From Candidatus Peribacteraceae bacterium (GTDB lineage Bacteria; Patescibacteriota; Gracilibacteria; Peribacterales; Peribacteraceae): a DNA stretch of 38,193 bases. Made by a program: the position numbers and the translations under genes. Positions 23,154 to 32,607 of the stretch are shown piece after piece. How positions within the stretch are numbered: position 1 is the first letter of the stretch; every line of letters begins with the position of its first letter. The DNA lies in the NCBI GenBank assembly GCA_030750465.1, contig JASMHZ010000011.1, forward strand, positions 1-38,193, written 5' to 3'. The notes under the pieces were generated by a model, which saw only the letters and a program-made list of their open reading frames with translations, was not told where the DNA came from and did not search any database.

Positions 23154-24032
23154 ATGCCCCTAAAGCACGCCACAGAAACGGTTTTAGTATTTGTTTTAGG
23201 GCTTGTTATAGCTATTTTTGGAGTGTTGGCTGCTACATTGCCTCCGCTTCCTCAGGGGGGTTTGCCTTGGGTTGTTCTACTTGCAATTGCGGTTTTATAT
23301 CCACTAAGTCTTACACATTTATTCAAGAAAAACCGCGCAGATTACGCCTTTAGGTGGCTTCACTGGTTTCCCGTCTTGATTTTGCTCTTATGGCTGATAA
23401 TTGAAATAGTAGCCAAGGTTTACGAGCCTGCAAGATCCGTACAGGCCTATTACCAATGGGGATGGTCATTTGGACTGGTTGCAATTGGAATATTAGGAAT
23501 TATGATATTTTGCCTAAGAGTAATTCGCAGAAGATTGCCGCGTACACTCCTACTATTGGCAGTTTTCGTTCCATTTGCAGTTCTTGCGTTTGCAGGTGAG
23601 GGCCAGAGGAATTGGAATGGAGTGCTTGCAAGTGCCCTTTGGGATGCAAGCCTTTGGAATGATATTCAGCAGGGGATAAGTGGAACGGGTTCTGTCGAAG
23701 TTGCATTCGATGATAAAGAGGCAAAGAATTTATCAACATCAGAAAATCCTGCTGAGGAAGCATGGCGAGAAAGACTCAGAGAATTCGAGCGTCGAAGGCA
23801 AGAGATTGCCCAGCAAGCTAATGAAGAAAAGCCTGCAGAGCCTGTGCCCGCACCCGAACCCGCACCCGAACCCGAGCCTGCCACCAAAACAGGAACCGGT
23901 ACTGAATATAGGGAAGCAAAGACAGAGCCTGTAGCTCTGCCTTCATCCGGAGCTGGTGTCGGACTAATTGCAATGACTATGATTTCTGGATATTGTGGAC
24001 TGGTTCATAGAAGGGCAAAGAGGAGAGTTTAA
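23154..24032 (+). CDS. Polytopic membrane protein with Pro-rich linker and LPSSG-TM-basic C-terminus
   Basis: 292 residues. Four to five membrane helices fill residues 8-150. A charged, probably coiled region (AEEAWRERLREFERRRQEIAQQ) follows, then a Pro/Glu repeat (VPAPEPAPEPEP), and finally LPSSG (262-266), a hydrophobic stretch and the basic end HRRAKRRV. The last three elements are arranged like an LPxTG-type sortase sorting signal, with Ser in place of Thr. A multi-helix N-terminal part is unusual for a sortase substrate, and no sortase gene is in the window. A plain sixth membrane helix is the alternative. Family unknown. Confidence 0.75.
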   Translation: MPLKHATETVLVFVLGLVIAIFGVLAATLPPLPQGGLPWVVLLAIAVLYPLSLTHLFKKNRADYAFRWLHWFPVLILLLWLIIEIVAKVYEPARSVQAYYQWGWSFGLVAIGILGIMIFCLRVIRRRLPRTLLLLAVFVPFAVLAFAGEGQRNWNGVLASALWDASLWNDIQQGISGTGSVEVAFDDKEAKNLSTSENPAEEAWRERLREFERRRQEIAQQANEEKPAEPVPAPEPAPEPEPATKTGTGTEYREAKTEPVALPSSGAGVGLIAMTMISGYCGLVHRRAKRRV

Positions 24033-24082
24033 AAAAAGTAATTGATAAGATAGAATAAAGCTAATCCTTCCTATCTTTAACT

Positions 24083-25345
24083 ATGCCTAAGATCAAATCC
24101 CTCAAAGCCCGTCAGATCCTCGACTCGCGCGGTAACCCAACCGTTGAAGTTGATTGCGAATTGGATGATGGAAATTTTGGACGTGCTGCTGTGCCATCCG
24201 GAGCTTCAACCGGCACTCACGAAGCACTTGAACTGCGAGATGGAGATAAGAAAATGTACGGTGGAAAGTCGGTCCGGAAAGCTGTCGGAAACGTCAGTGA
24301 GATTGCAAAAGAGCTCACGGGTCAGGAAGTGTCTGACCATCGTGCTCTGGATCAAAAAATGCTCGACATGGATGGAACACCCAATAAATCAAAGCTTGGA
24401 GCAAATGCTATCTTAGGGGTTTCTATGGCTGTATGCAGGGCAAGAGCGGGGAGTGAGGGAAAGCCATTATGTGAGTCTTTGGCAGGTCAGTTTGGAGTTG
24501 ATAATCCGAATCTGTTACCCGTACCAATGATGAATGTTATGAATGGAGGAACGCACGCGGACTCAGGCTTAGCTATTCAAGAATGCATGATTGTTCCAAC
24601 GGGATTTAATTCATTTACCGATGCACTGCGAGCTGGGGCGGAAACATTCCACGCGCTTAAAAAATTACTTAAAGATGCCGGCCATGTAACTGCGGTAGGG
24701 GATGAAGGTGGATTCGCTCCACGTGTTAAGGATACGGATGAAGCATTCGGCTTCATCATGGATGCAATTAAGAAAGCAGGATATGACGGAAAGATCCAAT
24801 TGGCCATTGATGCTGCAGCTTCTGAGTTTTATGAGGGTGGTTCTTATGCTGTTGACGGTAAGCAGCTAAGTTCGGAGGAGCTAACTGCTTTTTATATAGA
24901 CTTAACTGAACGTTATCCAATGGTTTCTATCGAAGACAGCCACAGCGAAGACGATTGGGATGGATTCACAGCTCTAACATCAGCGCTCGGAGACAAAATG
25001 CAGTTTGTTGGCGATGATTTATTGGTTACTAATGTTGATAGGATCAAAGAAGCAATAGAAAAGAAGGCGGTAAACTCAGTTCTAATTAAATTGAATCAAA
25101 TAGGCAGCGTCAGCGAGACTGTTGATGCGATTAATCTGACGCATGAGCAAGGATGGACCTCAGTCGTCAGTCACAGATCAGGTGAGACTGAAGATACTTT
25201 CATTGCACACTTAGCAGTCGGACTTAGAACAGGGCAGATCAAAACAGGATCACTAAGTCGTACTGATCGTGTTTGTAAATACAATCAACTGCTCAGAATC
25301 GAAGAACATCTTGGATCTAAGGCTGAGTATAAGTCACCTTTTTAG
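24083..25345 (+). CDS. eno: Enolase
   Basis: Glycolytic enzyme converting 2-phosphoglycerate to phosphoenolpyruvate with Mg2+. The 420-residue product begins with the standard [22 protein letters not shown] and has [29 protein letters not shown], the catalytic DEGGFAP, metal-ligand segment [10 protein letters not shown], Lys336 in [14 protein letters not shown], and the family signature region [28 protein letters not shown]. Length is normal. A TAGAAT box (24051-24056) and a C/T-rich leader precede it; there is no Shine-Dalgarno. Its 3' end overlaps the convergent small gene by 12 nt. Confidence 0.97.
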   Translation: MPKIKSLKARQILDSRGNPTVEVDCELDDGNFGRAAVPSGASTGTHEALELRDGDKKMYGGKSVRKAVGNVSEIAKELTGQEVSDHRALDQKMLDMDGTPNKSKLGANAILGVSMAVCRARAGSEGKPLCESLAGQFGVDNPNLLPVPMMNVMNGGTHADSGLAIQECMIVPTGFNSFTDALRAGAETFHALKKLLKDAGHVTAVGDEGGFAPRVKDTDEAFGFIMDAIKKAGYDGKIQLAIDAAASEFYEGGSYAVDGKQLSSEELTAFYIDLTERYPMVSIEDSHSEDDWDGFTALTSALGDKMQFVGDDLLVTNVDRIKEAIEKKAVNSVLIKLNQIGSVSETVDAINLTHEQGWTSVVSHRSGETEDTFIAHLAVGLRTGQIKTGSLSRTDRVCKYNQLLRIEEHLGSKAEYKSPF

Positions 25346-25582
25346 CCACCACTTCTTAAGCGGTGGCAAAGATAGCGTTGAAAGTATATAAGCTCCAGTA
25401 GGAATCAGTGCTTGTAGTTCGGAGGAGGGGAGGTCGTTAAATCTCATAAATAGGTATGCGGCTACATAAGTTACCAGAGCAATGAATCCTCTTCTGACGA
25501 AACTCCTTTCCCATGCCTTATCTGCTTCGACGCGCTTATTGCGGTCTAGGATTGAATCGATTTTCTTATCAAGATCAGTCAT
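25334..25582 (-). CDS. Small two-helix membrane protein of candidate-phyla type
   Basis: 82 residues from ATG 25582 ([15 protein letters not shown]). A longer frame to 25639 runs into tRNA-Pro and is rejected. The sequence [20 protein letters not shown] starts the first helix, and [22 protein letters not shown] forms the second. Proteins with this KAWE-S-x-x-R and LSTL-x-LP-x-x-K-x-W pattern are common in candidate-phyla genomes, function unknown. It converges on enolase. Confidence 0.75.
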   Translation of the reverse strand: MTDLDKKIDSILDRNKRVEADKAWERSFVRRGFIALVTYVAAYLFMRFNDLPSSELQALIPTGAYILSTLSLPPLKKWWLKR

Positions 25583-25603
25583 AAGTACAAAATGAGAAGA
25601 AAT

Positions 25604-25679
25604 TGGTCGGGGCGACTGGACTCGAACCAGCGACCACACGGCCCCCAGCCGCGCATTCTACCAACTGAACTACGCCCCG
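25604..25679 (-). tRNA. tRNA-Pro (GGG anticodon)
   Basis: Minus-strand cloverleaf, 76 nt with encoded CCA. Acceptor CGGGGCG/CGCCCCG, anticodon stem CGCGG/CCGTG closing the loop CTGGGGG (anticodon GGG), T-arm CTGG-TTCGAGT-CCAG. Unlike the other two tRNAs, no truncated copies were seen nearby. Confidence 0.94.
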
Positions 25680-25731
25680 AAGCCTTCTTATGTTAGATGA
25701 AATAATGGTGTGAGCAAGTAATCCAACATTT

Positions 25732-25756
25732 ACTGTATGTACAATGTACATACAGT
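25732..25756. terminator. Perfect 12-bp palindrome, probable terminator
   Basis: ACTGTATGTACA-A-TGTACATACAGT. An outer pair GCAAGT/ACTTGC extends it. It lies 10 nt past the stop of the minus-strand repeat-protein gene and before tRNA-Pro. No long T-run; an operator role is the alternative. Confidence 0.5.
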
Positions 25757-25766
25757 GAACTTGCCT

Positions 25767-26065
25767 TCAATATCTCGGCACTCTGCCAAACATACCACTA
25801 GACCTCCTCCCAATCCTCCAGTCATTCAAATCAACATCATCATCTCGGTCCCAGATAATGTCAGGGACTTTTCCAAATACTCCTTTGAAACCGAAATCAG
25901 GCACATTGCCAAAACCATCGGAATTAAAGATTTCCGGCGCATCACCAAAGCCATCATCATTGAATATGTCAGGAACGTCTCCAAAGAGGCTTGCATGGGC
26001 GATTACGGGAACAAAGGAAATTGTAAGTGTTACTACTTGCGCATGAAGGTATATTTTGATTTCAT
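25767..26065 (-). pseudogene. Small secreted FGxVP-repeat protein, frameshifted in the signal peptide
   Basis: ATG 26065 starts MKSKYTFMRK and then meets TAG TAA. If one base is restored near 26036 the frame continues VVTLTISFVPVIAHA, completing a signal peptide (basic start, hydrophobic core, AHA cleavage), and runs to TGA at 25767. The region is 299 nt, one short of a 99-residue gene. The mature part has five FGxxP motifs: FGDVPDIFN, FGDAPEIFN, FGNVPDFG, FGKVPDII, FGRVPRY. It also carries an Asp-rich segment WDRDDDVDLNDW like a calcium-binding loop. The promoter (TGC-TAAATA, 7 nt from the ATG) supports this start. Family not recognised. A sequencing error or programmed frameshift is possible. 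Confidence 0.6.
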
Positions 26066-26067
26066 GT

Positions 26068-26121
26068 CCTCTTATTTAGCATTAAGAGGGGATTGTCAAT
26101 CATTACTAAATATGTTATAAT
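26068..26121. promoter_or_regulatory. Divergent promoters with an inverted repeat
   Basis: On the minus strand TTGACA, then TGC-TAAATA (hexamer 26078-26073) ends 7 nt before ATG 26065. That -10 box overlaps the inverted repeat CCTCTTA (26068-26074)/TAAGAGG (26083-26089). On the plus strand TGT-TATAAT (hexamer 26116-26121) serves the DHH gene 13 nt further on. A 16-mer around it (26107-26122) is identical to 34350-34365. Confidence 0.55.
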
Positions 26122-26134
26122 ACTAAGTTAACAA

Positions 26135-27493
26135 ATGAGTCTATCCCAACAAGAATTCCTGTCGGCCACCCAGGCAATAGAGCGCGCCCAGCGCATCCTG
26201 ATTGTTCCGCATGCGAATATAGATCCAGATGGACTCAGTTCAGCTCTGGCTTGCTACACTTTTCTCAAATCTCTTGGAAAGGAAGCTACGGTAATCGTAC
26301 CGGAGACTCCTCCGGAATCGTTGTCATTTCTTCCAGGGTTTGATGTTGTTAAGGAAGATGTTTCGGAAACTCAGCAGTTTATAATGACAGTAAGTCTGGA
26401 GGAGGGGATGGAAGTAGATAAGCTTCGATACACTGTTGAAGATAACAAAGTAAATATAATAGTCAGCCCAAAAAACGGTCGTATCAGATCCCAGCAAGTT
26501 ACTCTAAGTGAAGGAGAGCCTGCTTATGATCTGATAATTGTGGTGGATAGTGCTGATTTGAATTTACTAGGTTCAGTATATACGGACCATATGGATTTGT
26601 TTTCGAAGGTTCCTATAATCAATATCGATCATCACATTAGTAATACCGGATACGGTCATATCAAATTGATTGATCCAACTGCAGCCAGCGCTACAGAGGT
26701 TTTGTACCATTGGTTCACATCTCGTCATGATTTAAGAGACAAGATTACAAGAGATATTTCTACCTTGCTTTTGACAGGACTTATTACAGATACCAGAAGT
26801 TTCCAGAATCCAAACACAACTCCCAGATCTTTGGATATCGCGGCAGAGCTTTTGGAGATGGGAGCAAGACAGCAGGAGATAATTCAAAACGTGTACAAAA
26901 CTAAGCCATTATCCACTTTGAAGATATGGGGAAGAGCCTTGAATCAAATTCAGATAGATAAGAATGCAAGGATTGTATGGTCGGCAATTAGCAGAGAAGA
27001 CCTGGCGGAGATGGAGGCAGACAGCAAAGAGACTAGCGGAATATTAGATGACCTTATTTCAACAGTTCCCGATGCGGATGTTTATGTAATGTTTACGGAG
27101 CTGGAAGAAGGAGGGCTAAAGGCAAGTATGAGGTCTAGCCCAGCAATTGATGTAAGCGCTCTATCTGCTCAAATATTTGGAGGAGGTGGGCATCCACGTG
27201 CGGCTGGGTTTCGCGTTACAGAATTTGATAATTTTCAACTGACGGTTTTGGAATGTGTTCAAAAACTTAAAGAAGGAATGGTTGCTCAACAAAGCAGCTC
27301 TCAAAACCCTCCTCCTGAACCGGTTCAAAAATCAATTCCAATGGTCAAGCCAGCCATCGGCCCTGAACGGGAGGCTCCCAAAAAGGAAGAGATTCAGGAA
27401 CCTAAACCCAAGCCGATTGAAATTCCGAAGGCAGAAGAGAGTGGAAAAGTGATCGATGTTGTGGAGGAGTTGAAGAGGGATGATGTTTCTTAA
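26135..27493 (+). CDS. DHH/DHHA1 phosphoesterase (NrnA-like)
   Basis: Family members degrade short oligoribonucleotides, cyclic-dinucleotide products or pAp with Mn2+. The metal motifs are HANIDPDG (26-33), VVDSAD (around 133-138), NIDHHIS (163-169) and the DHHA1 substrate-binding GGGGHPRAAGF (349-359). An insertion at about 85-125 is unlike short NrnA proteins. After residue 385 comes a Pro/Lys/Glu-rich tail of about 65 residues ending VIDVVEELKRDD, probably disordered. The substrate cannot be chosen from sequence. It is upstream of infB, separated by 83 nt holding a short hairpin (AAAGGA/TCCTTT). Confidence 0.88.
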   Translation: MSLSQQEFLSATQAIERAQRILIVPHANIDPDGLSSALACYTFLKSLGKEATVIVPETPPESLSFLPGFDVVKEDVSETQQFIMTVSLEEGMEVDKLRYTVEDNKVNIIVSPKNGRIRSQQVTLSEGEPAYDLIIVVDSADLNLLGSVYTDHMDLFSKVPIINIDHHISNTGYGHIKLIDPTAASATEVLYHWFTSRHDLRDKITRDISTLLLTGLITDTRSFQNPNTTPRSLDIAAELLEMGARQQEIIQNVYKTKPLSTLKIWGRALNQIQIDKNARIVWSAISREDLAEMEADSKETSGILDDLISTVPDADVYVMFTELEEGGLKASMRSSPAIDVSALSAQIFGGGGHPRAAGFRVTEFDNFQLTVLECVQKLKEGMVAQQSSSQNPPPEPVQKSIPMVKPAIGPEREAPKKEEIQEPKPKPIEIPKAEESGKVIDVVEELKRDDVS

Positions 27494-27576
27494 AAGACTA
27501 AAAGGAGGCAATATCCTTTCCTTTATAAATACAATTCCCTACAATCAGGGCGTATTTGGCTCTTTCTTGAGTTTCT

Positions 27577-29832
27577 ATGCGCCTTGTAAAGGTAGCAAAA
27601 GCATTGGGTATGACCGGACAACAGCTCCGCCACGAGTTGGAGCAGGTTAATTTTGGTGTTAAGCCTACAGATCGAGAAGTCCCTGATAATCTAGCTCAGG
27701 GTGTTTTAAGGTTTTTATCTTCCAAGCATGGGATAGATGTGGATATGGAGGCTTTGGGGTTTGCTGCGGAAGACGGTGTTACCAAAATAGAAGAGGAAGC
27801 TGATTCAAGGTCCGAAAAAGAAACAGAGGAAACAGAGGAAACAGAGGAAACAGAAGAAACAGAGGATGGAGAAAAGAGTCCGCTCCATGTTCTTCGTAAA
27901 CTTACATTAGAGGGTGTATCAAAAAAGGCTATTGAGGAACAAGAAAGCATCAATCCTTCTCTAAAGAAAAAAGGAAAAGATGATCAGGCGATTGCTGATA
28001 ATGCGAAAGCGACTCCCAAAATAAAGGCTGAGGATTCTTTGCAGGAACAGATAAAGAAAAAGGAAGGAGTAGTAATGCTGCCTGCAGAAGTTTCTGTTAA
28101 AGAGTTTGCAGAAAAGACCGGAGTTCAAGTACCAAAGATTATCGGCATATTAATGAAGAACGGCATCATGGCAACAATCAATCAAACCATAGATTACGAC
28201 ACTGCAGCCATTGTAGCTTCCGAGATGGGTGTGGATGTGCAAAAACAACAAGAGGTCGCATCTGCGGAAGATCTATTAAGCCGTAATTTGGAGGAACTCC
28301 TTAGGGATGAGCCAGAGAACATGGAGAAGAGACCTCCGGTTGTGGTTATCATGGGACATGTCGACCATGGAAAAACATCCATATTGGATGTCATAAGAAA
28401 GACAGAGGTTGTTGCGGGAGAGGCTGGTGGAATAACCCAGCATATTGGAGCATATCAAATAGTTCACACGCCGAAGGGGTCGAAAGAATCTCATGCAATA
28501 ACTTTTCTGGATACTCCTGGACACGAGGCATTTACTGCGATGAGGGCTAGGGGTGCGCAAGTCACAGATGTTGCAGTAATAGTCGTTGCTGCGGACGAAG
28601 GAGTGAAGCCGACTACCGTAGAAGCAATAAATCATGCAAAGGATGCGGATGTGCCTATACTAGTCGCCATAAACAAGATGGATCGCGAGGGTGCAGATCC
28701 TGATCGTGTAAAAGGAGAATTGGCTCAGCATGAATTACAGCCAGAAGACTGGGGAGGCAAGGTTCCTGTTGTACAATGTAGTGCAAAAAATAATCAGGGA
28801 ATCTCTGATTTGTTGGATTCGATAGTGCTTGTTGCTGAAATGAACGAGTTTAAAGCAAATCCGAACAGATCAGCAGTAGCCACTGTAATAGAAAGTCATT
28901 TGGATCCTTCACTTGGGCCTCTGGCAACTGTGATAATAAATGCAGGGACTTTGCACAAGGGTGATTCATTCGTTTGCGGAAGGAAAGTTGGGAAAGTTCG
29001 CACGATGATGGATGCCCATGACAAAGCCCAAGAGGACGTAAAACCTTCCGGCGCAGTTCAAGTATCAGGATTTGCCAGAGTGCCTGAAGTGGGAGATATA
29101 ATGCAGGTGGTTGCATCTGAACAGGAAGCAAAGATACTTGTTCAGGAGGTCAAGGAACAGCATGCGCGCAAAAAGAAGGGGAGTTTTGTGGACTTGGTAA
29201 GCAGACTTTCCGAAGGAAAACTCACTCAGCTTAAGGTTGTGCTCAAAGCTGATACGCAGGGTTCACTCGAAGCCCTTCAGGACGCATTGGCCAAACAAGT
29301 CGCTGGAGATGTCTCTGTAAAAGTAATTCACGCTGCTGTTGGAGCTGTTAGTGAATCTGATGTAATGATGGCTTCGGCTACCGAAGGAGGAGTAGTTATT
29401 GCATTTACGGTTACGGTGCCTTCCTCGGTAAGAAAGACTGCCGAACGAGAAGGTGTAGAGATAAGAGAATATGATGTTGTTTACAAGCTTTTGGATGATG
29501 TAGAGGCTTTAATACAAGGCTTAATTGAGCCGGAGGAAGAGGAGCAAGTAATGGGTCATATAGAAATTAAAGCAATATTTATGACCAAGAAGAACGAACA
29601 GATAATAGGAGGAAAAGTGACCGATGGACTAGTAAAGAGATTCCAATTCAGGCTAATGCGGGACGATAAAGAAGAAGGAACAGGCCGAATTACATTCCTA
29701 AAGCACGGGGACAAGGATATCAAGGAAGCCAAAGGAGGTACCGAATGCGGTATGAAAGTAGAAACCACTACTACCATAGAAGAAGGGGATATTATGGAAG
29801 TATATGTGAGGGAATTGAAGAGGAAGGCTTAG
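27577..29832 (+). CDS. infB: Translation initiation factor IF-2
   Basis: GTPase that brings initiator tRNA to the 30S subunit and promotes subunit joining. The 751-residue protein has an N-terminal IF2N-like segment ([21 protein letters not shown]), an acidic linker with the ETE repeat, a second IF2N-like part ([25 protein letters not shown]), then the G domain: GHVDHGKT (260-267), DTPGH (312-316), NKMD (366-369) and CSAK. Domains II-IV follow, ending [13 protein letters not shown]. The mRNA leader has TACAAT (about 27540) and is U/C-rich. It converges on the VirB6-like gene, with only 2 nt between stops. Confidence 0.97.
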   Translation: MRLVKVAKALGMTGQQLRHELEQVNFGVKPTDREVPDNLAQGVLRFLSSKHGIDVDMEALGFAAEDGVTKIEEEADSRSEKETEETEETEETEETEDGEKSPLHVLRKLTLEGVSKKAIEEQESINPSLKKKGKDDQAIADNAKATPKIKAEDSLQEQIKKKEGVVMLPAEVSVKEFAEKTGVQVPKIIGILMKNGIMATINQTIDYDTAAIVASEMGVDVQKQQEVASAEDLLSRNLEELLRDEPENMEKRPPVVVIMGHVDHGKTSILDVIRKTEVVAGEAGGITQHIGAYQIVHTPKGSKESHAITFLDTPGHEAFTAMRARGAQVTDVAVIVVAADEGVKPTTVEAINHAKDADVPILVAINKMDREGADPDRVKGELAQHELQPEDWGGKVPVVQCSAKNNQGISDLLDSIVLVAEMNEFKANPNRSAVATVIESHLDPSLGPLATVIINAGTLHKGDSFVCGRKVGKVRTMMDAHDKAQEDVKPSGAVQVSGFARVPEVGDIMQVVASEQEAKILVQEVKEQHARKKKGSFVDLVSRLSEGKLTQLKVVLKADTQGSLEALQDALAKQVAGDVSVKVIHAAVGAVSESDVMMASATEGGVVIAFTVTVPSSVRKTAEREGVEIREYDVVYKLLDDVEALIQGLIEPEEEEQVMGHIEIKAIFMTKKNEQIIGGKVTDGLVKRFQFRLMRDDKEEGTGRITFLKHGDKDIKEAKGGTECGMKVETTTTIEEGDIMEVYVRELKRKA
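27820..27864 (+). repeat. Five tandem 9-bp repeats in infB
   Basis: GAAACAGAG three times, GAAACAGAA, then GAAACAGAG, in frame, encoding five Glu-Thr-Glu units (residues 82-96). Copy number could vary without frameshift. The same 9-mer forms the inverted arrays after dnaA. Confidence 0.85.
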
Positions 29833-29834
29833 GT

Positions 29835-31685
29835 TTAGCCGTGCTTATCGATCCATTCTTCGACAAGAGTTTCCATATCACTGCCAATATTTGTTCCGGC
29901 CTCGCTTGCGGCAGCCTGGAGTTTATCGAAAGTAAGATTACCGCCTCCGTTAGATTTAATTGTTACTTTCAGTGCATTCATATCTGTATCAAATTTTTGG
30001 AATTCAGCAGTTCCTGCTGCAGTTCCTGCATTGATCTTACTCGCCAGATCATTAATTTTAGTTGTGTTGTTTAGATTTGAATTAATACTTGTAACTTTAT
30101 TAGAAATCTCTTGTTTAAGAACATTATTTTGTTGAATATTTTGTTTAAGTGTTTGAGTCTGTGCAGCATTGTTGCCGCCCCCACCTCCGCCGCCAAAGTA
30201 TTTAACCATTCCCTGAGAAAATGGTTTGCCTTCAGAAACGTTCTGGCCTCCATGCTCAATCATGCCGGGAAGTCCGGCGATTGCAGAGAGAGGCGCTGCT
30301 TTGCCTCCTGGAATTGGCAAGAATGGCATCCTAAGAGGTAGTTTTGCAACCCCCTTACCAACACCCGCGCCCCATTGTCTGATTGGTTCGGAAACTTTCG
30401 AATAAACGTCGTCGATTTTGAATGCAGTAAATGTTCCGACCCAGAAAACCATAAAAGTCATAATTAACCACAAGAGATCCAAGAAAGTAGCTACTCCTCT
30501 GATCGGCATATTCTGCATATATTGATGCGCAGGGAATTTGGTTGAGTTTTCGGCTATATAAGCGGCGGCATTAAGCAATATGAAGCCGGCTGAAAGAGGT
30601 ATGGCAAGTGCGAATGGAAGAAAAGCGGAAGCAACAAACTTCTTAAAAATCGCCATGCTGTTTAAGTCTGCATTTCCTATTTTCATTTTGTCTCCCATTA
30701 CAAATCCCAAAAACATAAATGGCATGAATGCTATTGTTATCCATAGCATTGGTATTCGTATGGTAAACGCAATTACCATAGCAAGTAGCGGAAGGAAAAG
30801 CGCCATCATTAAGATGAACGCAAATGCCGTATTAAACAGTATAATGAATAGTTTTTGTGTCTGATTAGAATTTGCGCCACTACCACCACTGGGCGGAGAG
30901 TTGTTATTGGGATTTCGCACTTTGGTTAACTCCATTATTCGTCCATGATTAAAGACTAGCCCCAAAAGTATTGCCTGTGGAGTATTTGCGGAAGAAGCAA
31001 GTGGTACTTCTTTGTAGCAAACGGGACTGGAACCCATGTTTGCACATTTATAACCATTGGCTTTGAACTGCGGTATCTTTGCCGGATCTACTCCAAATTC
31101 AACTTTGCTCCAGATTGTGCAGGCTTCCATGGCATTTGTATCAGGATTTCTTCTCTTACATGTCATTGTTGGAGAGTTGTTGTTTATGTAGGCAGGAATC
31201 GTATATACGGATGCTGTAAGAACGTGCGATATATCCAGGATAACCCTTGGGAAGAACCAAGAAAAATTAACCAATATCATTGCCATAATGAATTTTGGCA
31301 AAAGACCCATTACTACATCTGTTTTGGCCATTATGATTGTATAGACTGCTCCTCCAATAAGCATTACAGCCAAAACTATATTTACTATGTCTCTAGACAA
31401 CCTCCAAATCATATGTAGAGCGTCGTTGAAATATGCAATTTGTAGGAATGTATTAGGATCAAGTAGAAATTCAAGAATATGCACGACATACATCGTTAAC
31501 GTGAAGAATATCGAGGATACTAAACTTAGTAACAAAAAAGCATCATTAGCTTGTTGATTTGGATTTGTTGCGTTTTGTGCAAGAGCTTTAGAGATTATTA
31601 GATCTCGAGTTGATGAATTACACACAAATATGCCGCAAACAATTGCAACGGCAATAGCAGAGAGGATTTTTTTGTGTTTAAACAT
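29835..31685 (-). CDS. VirB6/TrbL-like polytopic membrane protein with signal peptide
   Basis: 616 residues. A signal peptide (basic start, hydrophobic core, SKALA-Q at about 36/37) precedes two groups of helices (about 50-155 and 290-450). Between them is an extracytoplasmic loop with four Cys (CKRRN, EACTIW, YKCANM, PVCYKE), likely two disulphides. The second group (IPMLWITIAFMPFMFLGFVMGDKMKIG) has the look of VirB6/TrbL inner-membrane components of type IV secretion systems; the match is by pattern only. The tail has seven glycines (498-504) and a Gln/Asn-rich coiled section. No other secretion gene is adjacent. An extended -10 lies 7 nt before the ATG. Confidence 0.75.
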   Translation of the reverse strand: MFKHKKILSAIAVAIVCGIFVCNSSTRDLIISKALAQNATNPNQQANDAFLLLSLVSSIFFTLTMYVVHILEFLLDPNTFLQIAYFNDALHMIWRLSRDIVNIVLAVMLIGGAVYTIIMAKTDVVMGLLPKFIMAMILVNFSWFFPRVILDISHVLTASVYTIPAYINNNSPTMTCKRRNPDTNAMEACTIWSKVEFGVDPAKIPQFKANGYKCANMGSSPVCYKEVPLASSANTPQAILLGLVFNHGRIMELTKVRNPNNNSPPSGGSGANSNQTQKLFIILFNTAFAFILMMALFLPLLAMVIAFTIRIPMLWITIAFMPFMFLGFVMGDKMKIGNADLNSMAIFKKFVASAFLPFALAIPLSAGFILLNAAAYIAENSTKFPAHQYMQNMPIRGVATFLDLLWLIMTFMVFWVGTFTAFKIDDVYSKVSEPIRQWGAGVGKGVAKLPLRMPFLPIPGGKAAPLSAIAGLPGMIEHGGQNVSEGKPFSQGMVKYFGGGGGGGNNAAQTQTLKQNIQQNNVLKQEISNKVTSINSNLNNTTKINDLASKINAGTAAGTAEFQKFDTDMNALKVTIKSNGGGNLTFDKLQAAASEAGTNIGSDMETLVEEWIDKHG

Positions 31686-31692
31686 TCTTATT

Positions 31693-31698
31693 ATTCTA
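31693..31698 (-). promoter_or_regulatory. Extended -10, leaderless-type, for the VirB6-like gene
   Basis: Minus-strand TGC-TAGAAT, hexamer ending 7 nt before the ATG at 31685. Confidence 0.55.
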
Positions 31699-31989
31699 GC
31701 AGAAATAGGGGTTTAGAGCAATTTAGATAGCATCTCTGGTAACGTCAGCCCCTGTGTAATGGATAAGGCAAACAATGTCTATGTAAATTAACTATAACAA
31801 GAACATAAAAGGGTTAATTAGTTGAGTAGAAATTGTGAACAATAAGGGGTCAATAGTAGACATATAATAGCGAGTTTTGCTTTTAAACTAGCTAAAAAGA
31901 CTGAGCTAATAACCTAATCACGGGGTTGATCACTTTTCTTGCACTAAGGGTATGTTCTTGAGTACGATTTGTGAACGATCTAATCACTC
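31699..31989. other. AT-rich intergenic region between divergent genes
   Basis: No coding frame or clear hairpin was found. A TCTAAT box 8 nt or so before the ATG at 31990 may be the promoter of the winged-helix gene. I see nothing else I can support here. Confidence 0.4.
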
Positions 31990-32577
31990 ATGTCTTCAAC
32001 CATTTTAAAAGCATTGTTCAGCTCCCAGACTAGAGTAAAGCTACTCTCGACATTTCTATTGCATCCGGAAGAGGAGTACTACATTCGTGAACTCACCAGA
32101 CTTCTGCATGAGCAAATAAACTCTATAAGGAGGGAGCTTGAAAATTTAAGGAGGATTGGATTGGTGCGTGCAAGGCACAGAAATAGAAAGAAGTACTACA
32201 GAGTTGACCCTGAATTTTCACTGTACCCAGAACTTAGAAATATATTTTCCAAAGAGATTCAAGCCGAGAGCCCCGTTGTTTCCAGCCTGAAGAAATTGCA
32301 AGATACTGAATTGATAGTACTTGCAGGCAATTTTGTAGGTACGGAAAGCAAGGTAGATTTGCTGATAGTAGGAGAAGTAAAGAAGGAGATGCTAGAGGCA
32401 CTTCTTTTGCAGGATCCGAGCCTGAAAAACATTAAGTATTCGATATTCTCTCAGGGTGATTTCCTTTATAGATTAAGCCTTAGAGACCGCTTTATTACCA
32501 CGATTATTAATGATCCAAGGCACCTGATTGTTCATAATTTAATTCAGAAACAAATCGAGGAAGCCCAAAAAAAATAG
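31990..32577 (+). CDS. Winged-helix DNA-binding protein with C-terminal domain, probable regulator
   Basis: 195 residues. The N-terminal 70 residues form an ArsR-like winged helix: SQTRVKLLSTFLLHPEEEYYIRELTRLL, then NSIRRELENLRRIGLVRARHRNRKKYYRVD with the wing. Proteins of this type are common in candidate phyla and often carry a nucleotidyltransferase-like C-terminal domain; here TELIVLAGNFVGTESKVDLLIVGEV fits its core strands but lacks a clear catalytic GSxxxxxxxxxSDxD motif. It is therefore probably a transcription regulator with a sensing domain. Targets unknown. An intrinsic terminator follows. Confidence 0.8.
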   Translation: MSSTILKALFSSQTRVKLLSTFLLHPEEEYYIRELTRLLHEQINSIRRELENLRRIGLVRARHRNRKKYYRVDPEFSLYPELRNIFSKEIQAESPVVSSLKKLQDTELIVLAGNFVGTESKVDLLIVGEVKKEMLEALLLQDPSLKNIKYSIFSQGDFLYRLSLRDRFITTIINDPRHLIVHNLIQKQIEEAQKK

Positions 32578-32607
32578 GTAGTAATCCCGTTAGATCGGGA
32601 CGAAAAA

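Noticed and set aside
25732-25756. LexA/SOS operator
   Set aside because: CTG and CAG are present but far apart (17 nt instead of 10), and the gene context gives no SOS link; a terminator after the minus-strand gene fits better.
25737-26120. Plus-strand 127-codon frame before the DHH gene
   Set aside because: It is antisense to the FGxVP-repeat gene, whose signal peptide, repeats and promoter are on the minus strand.
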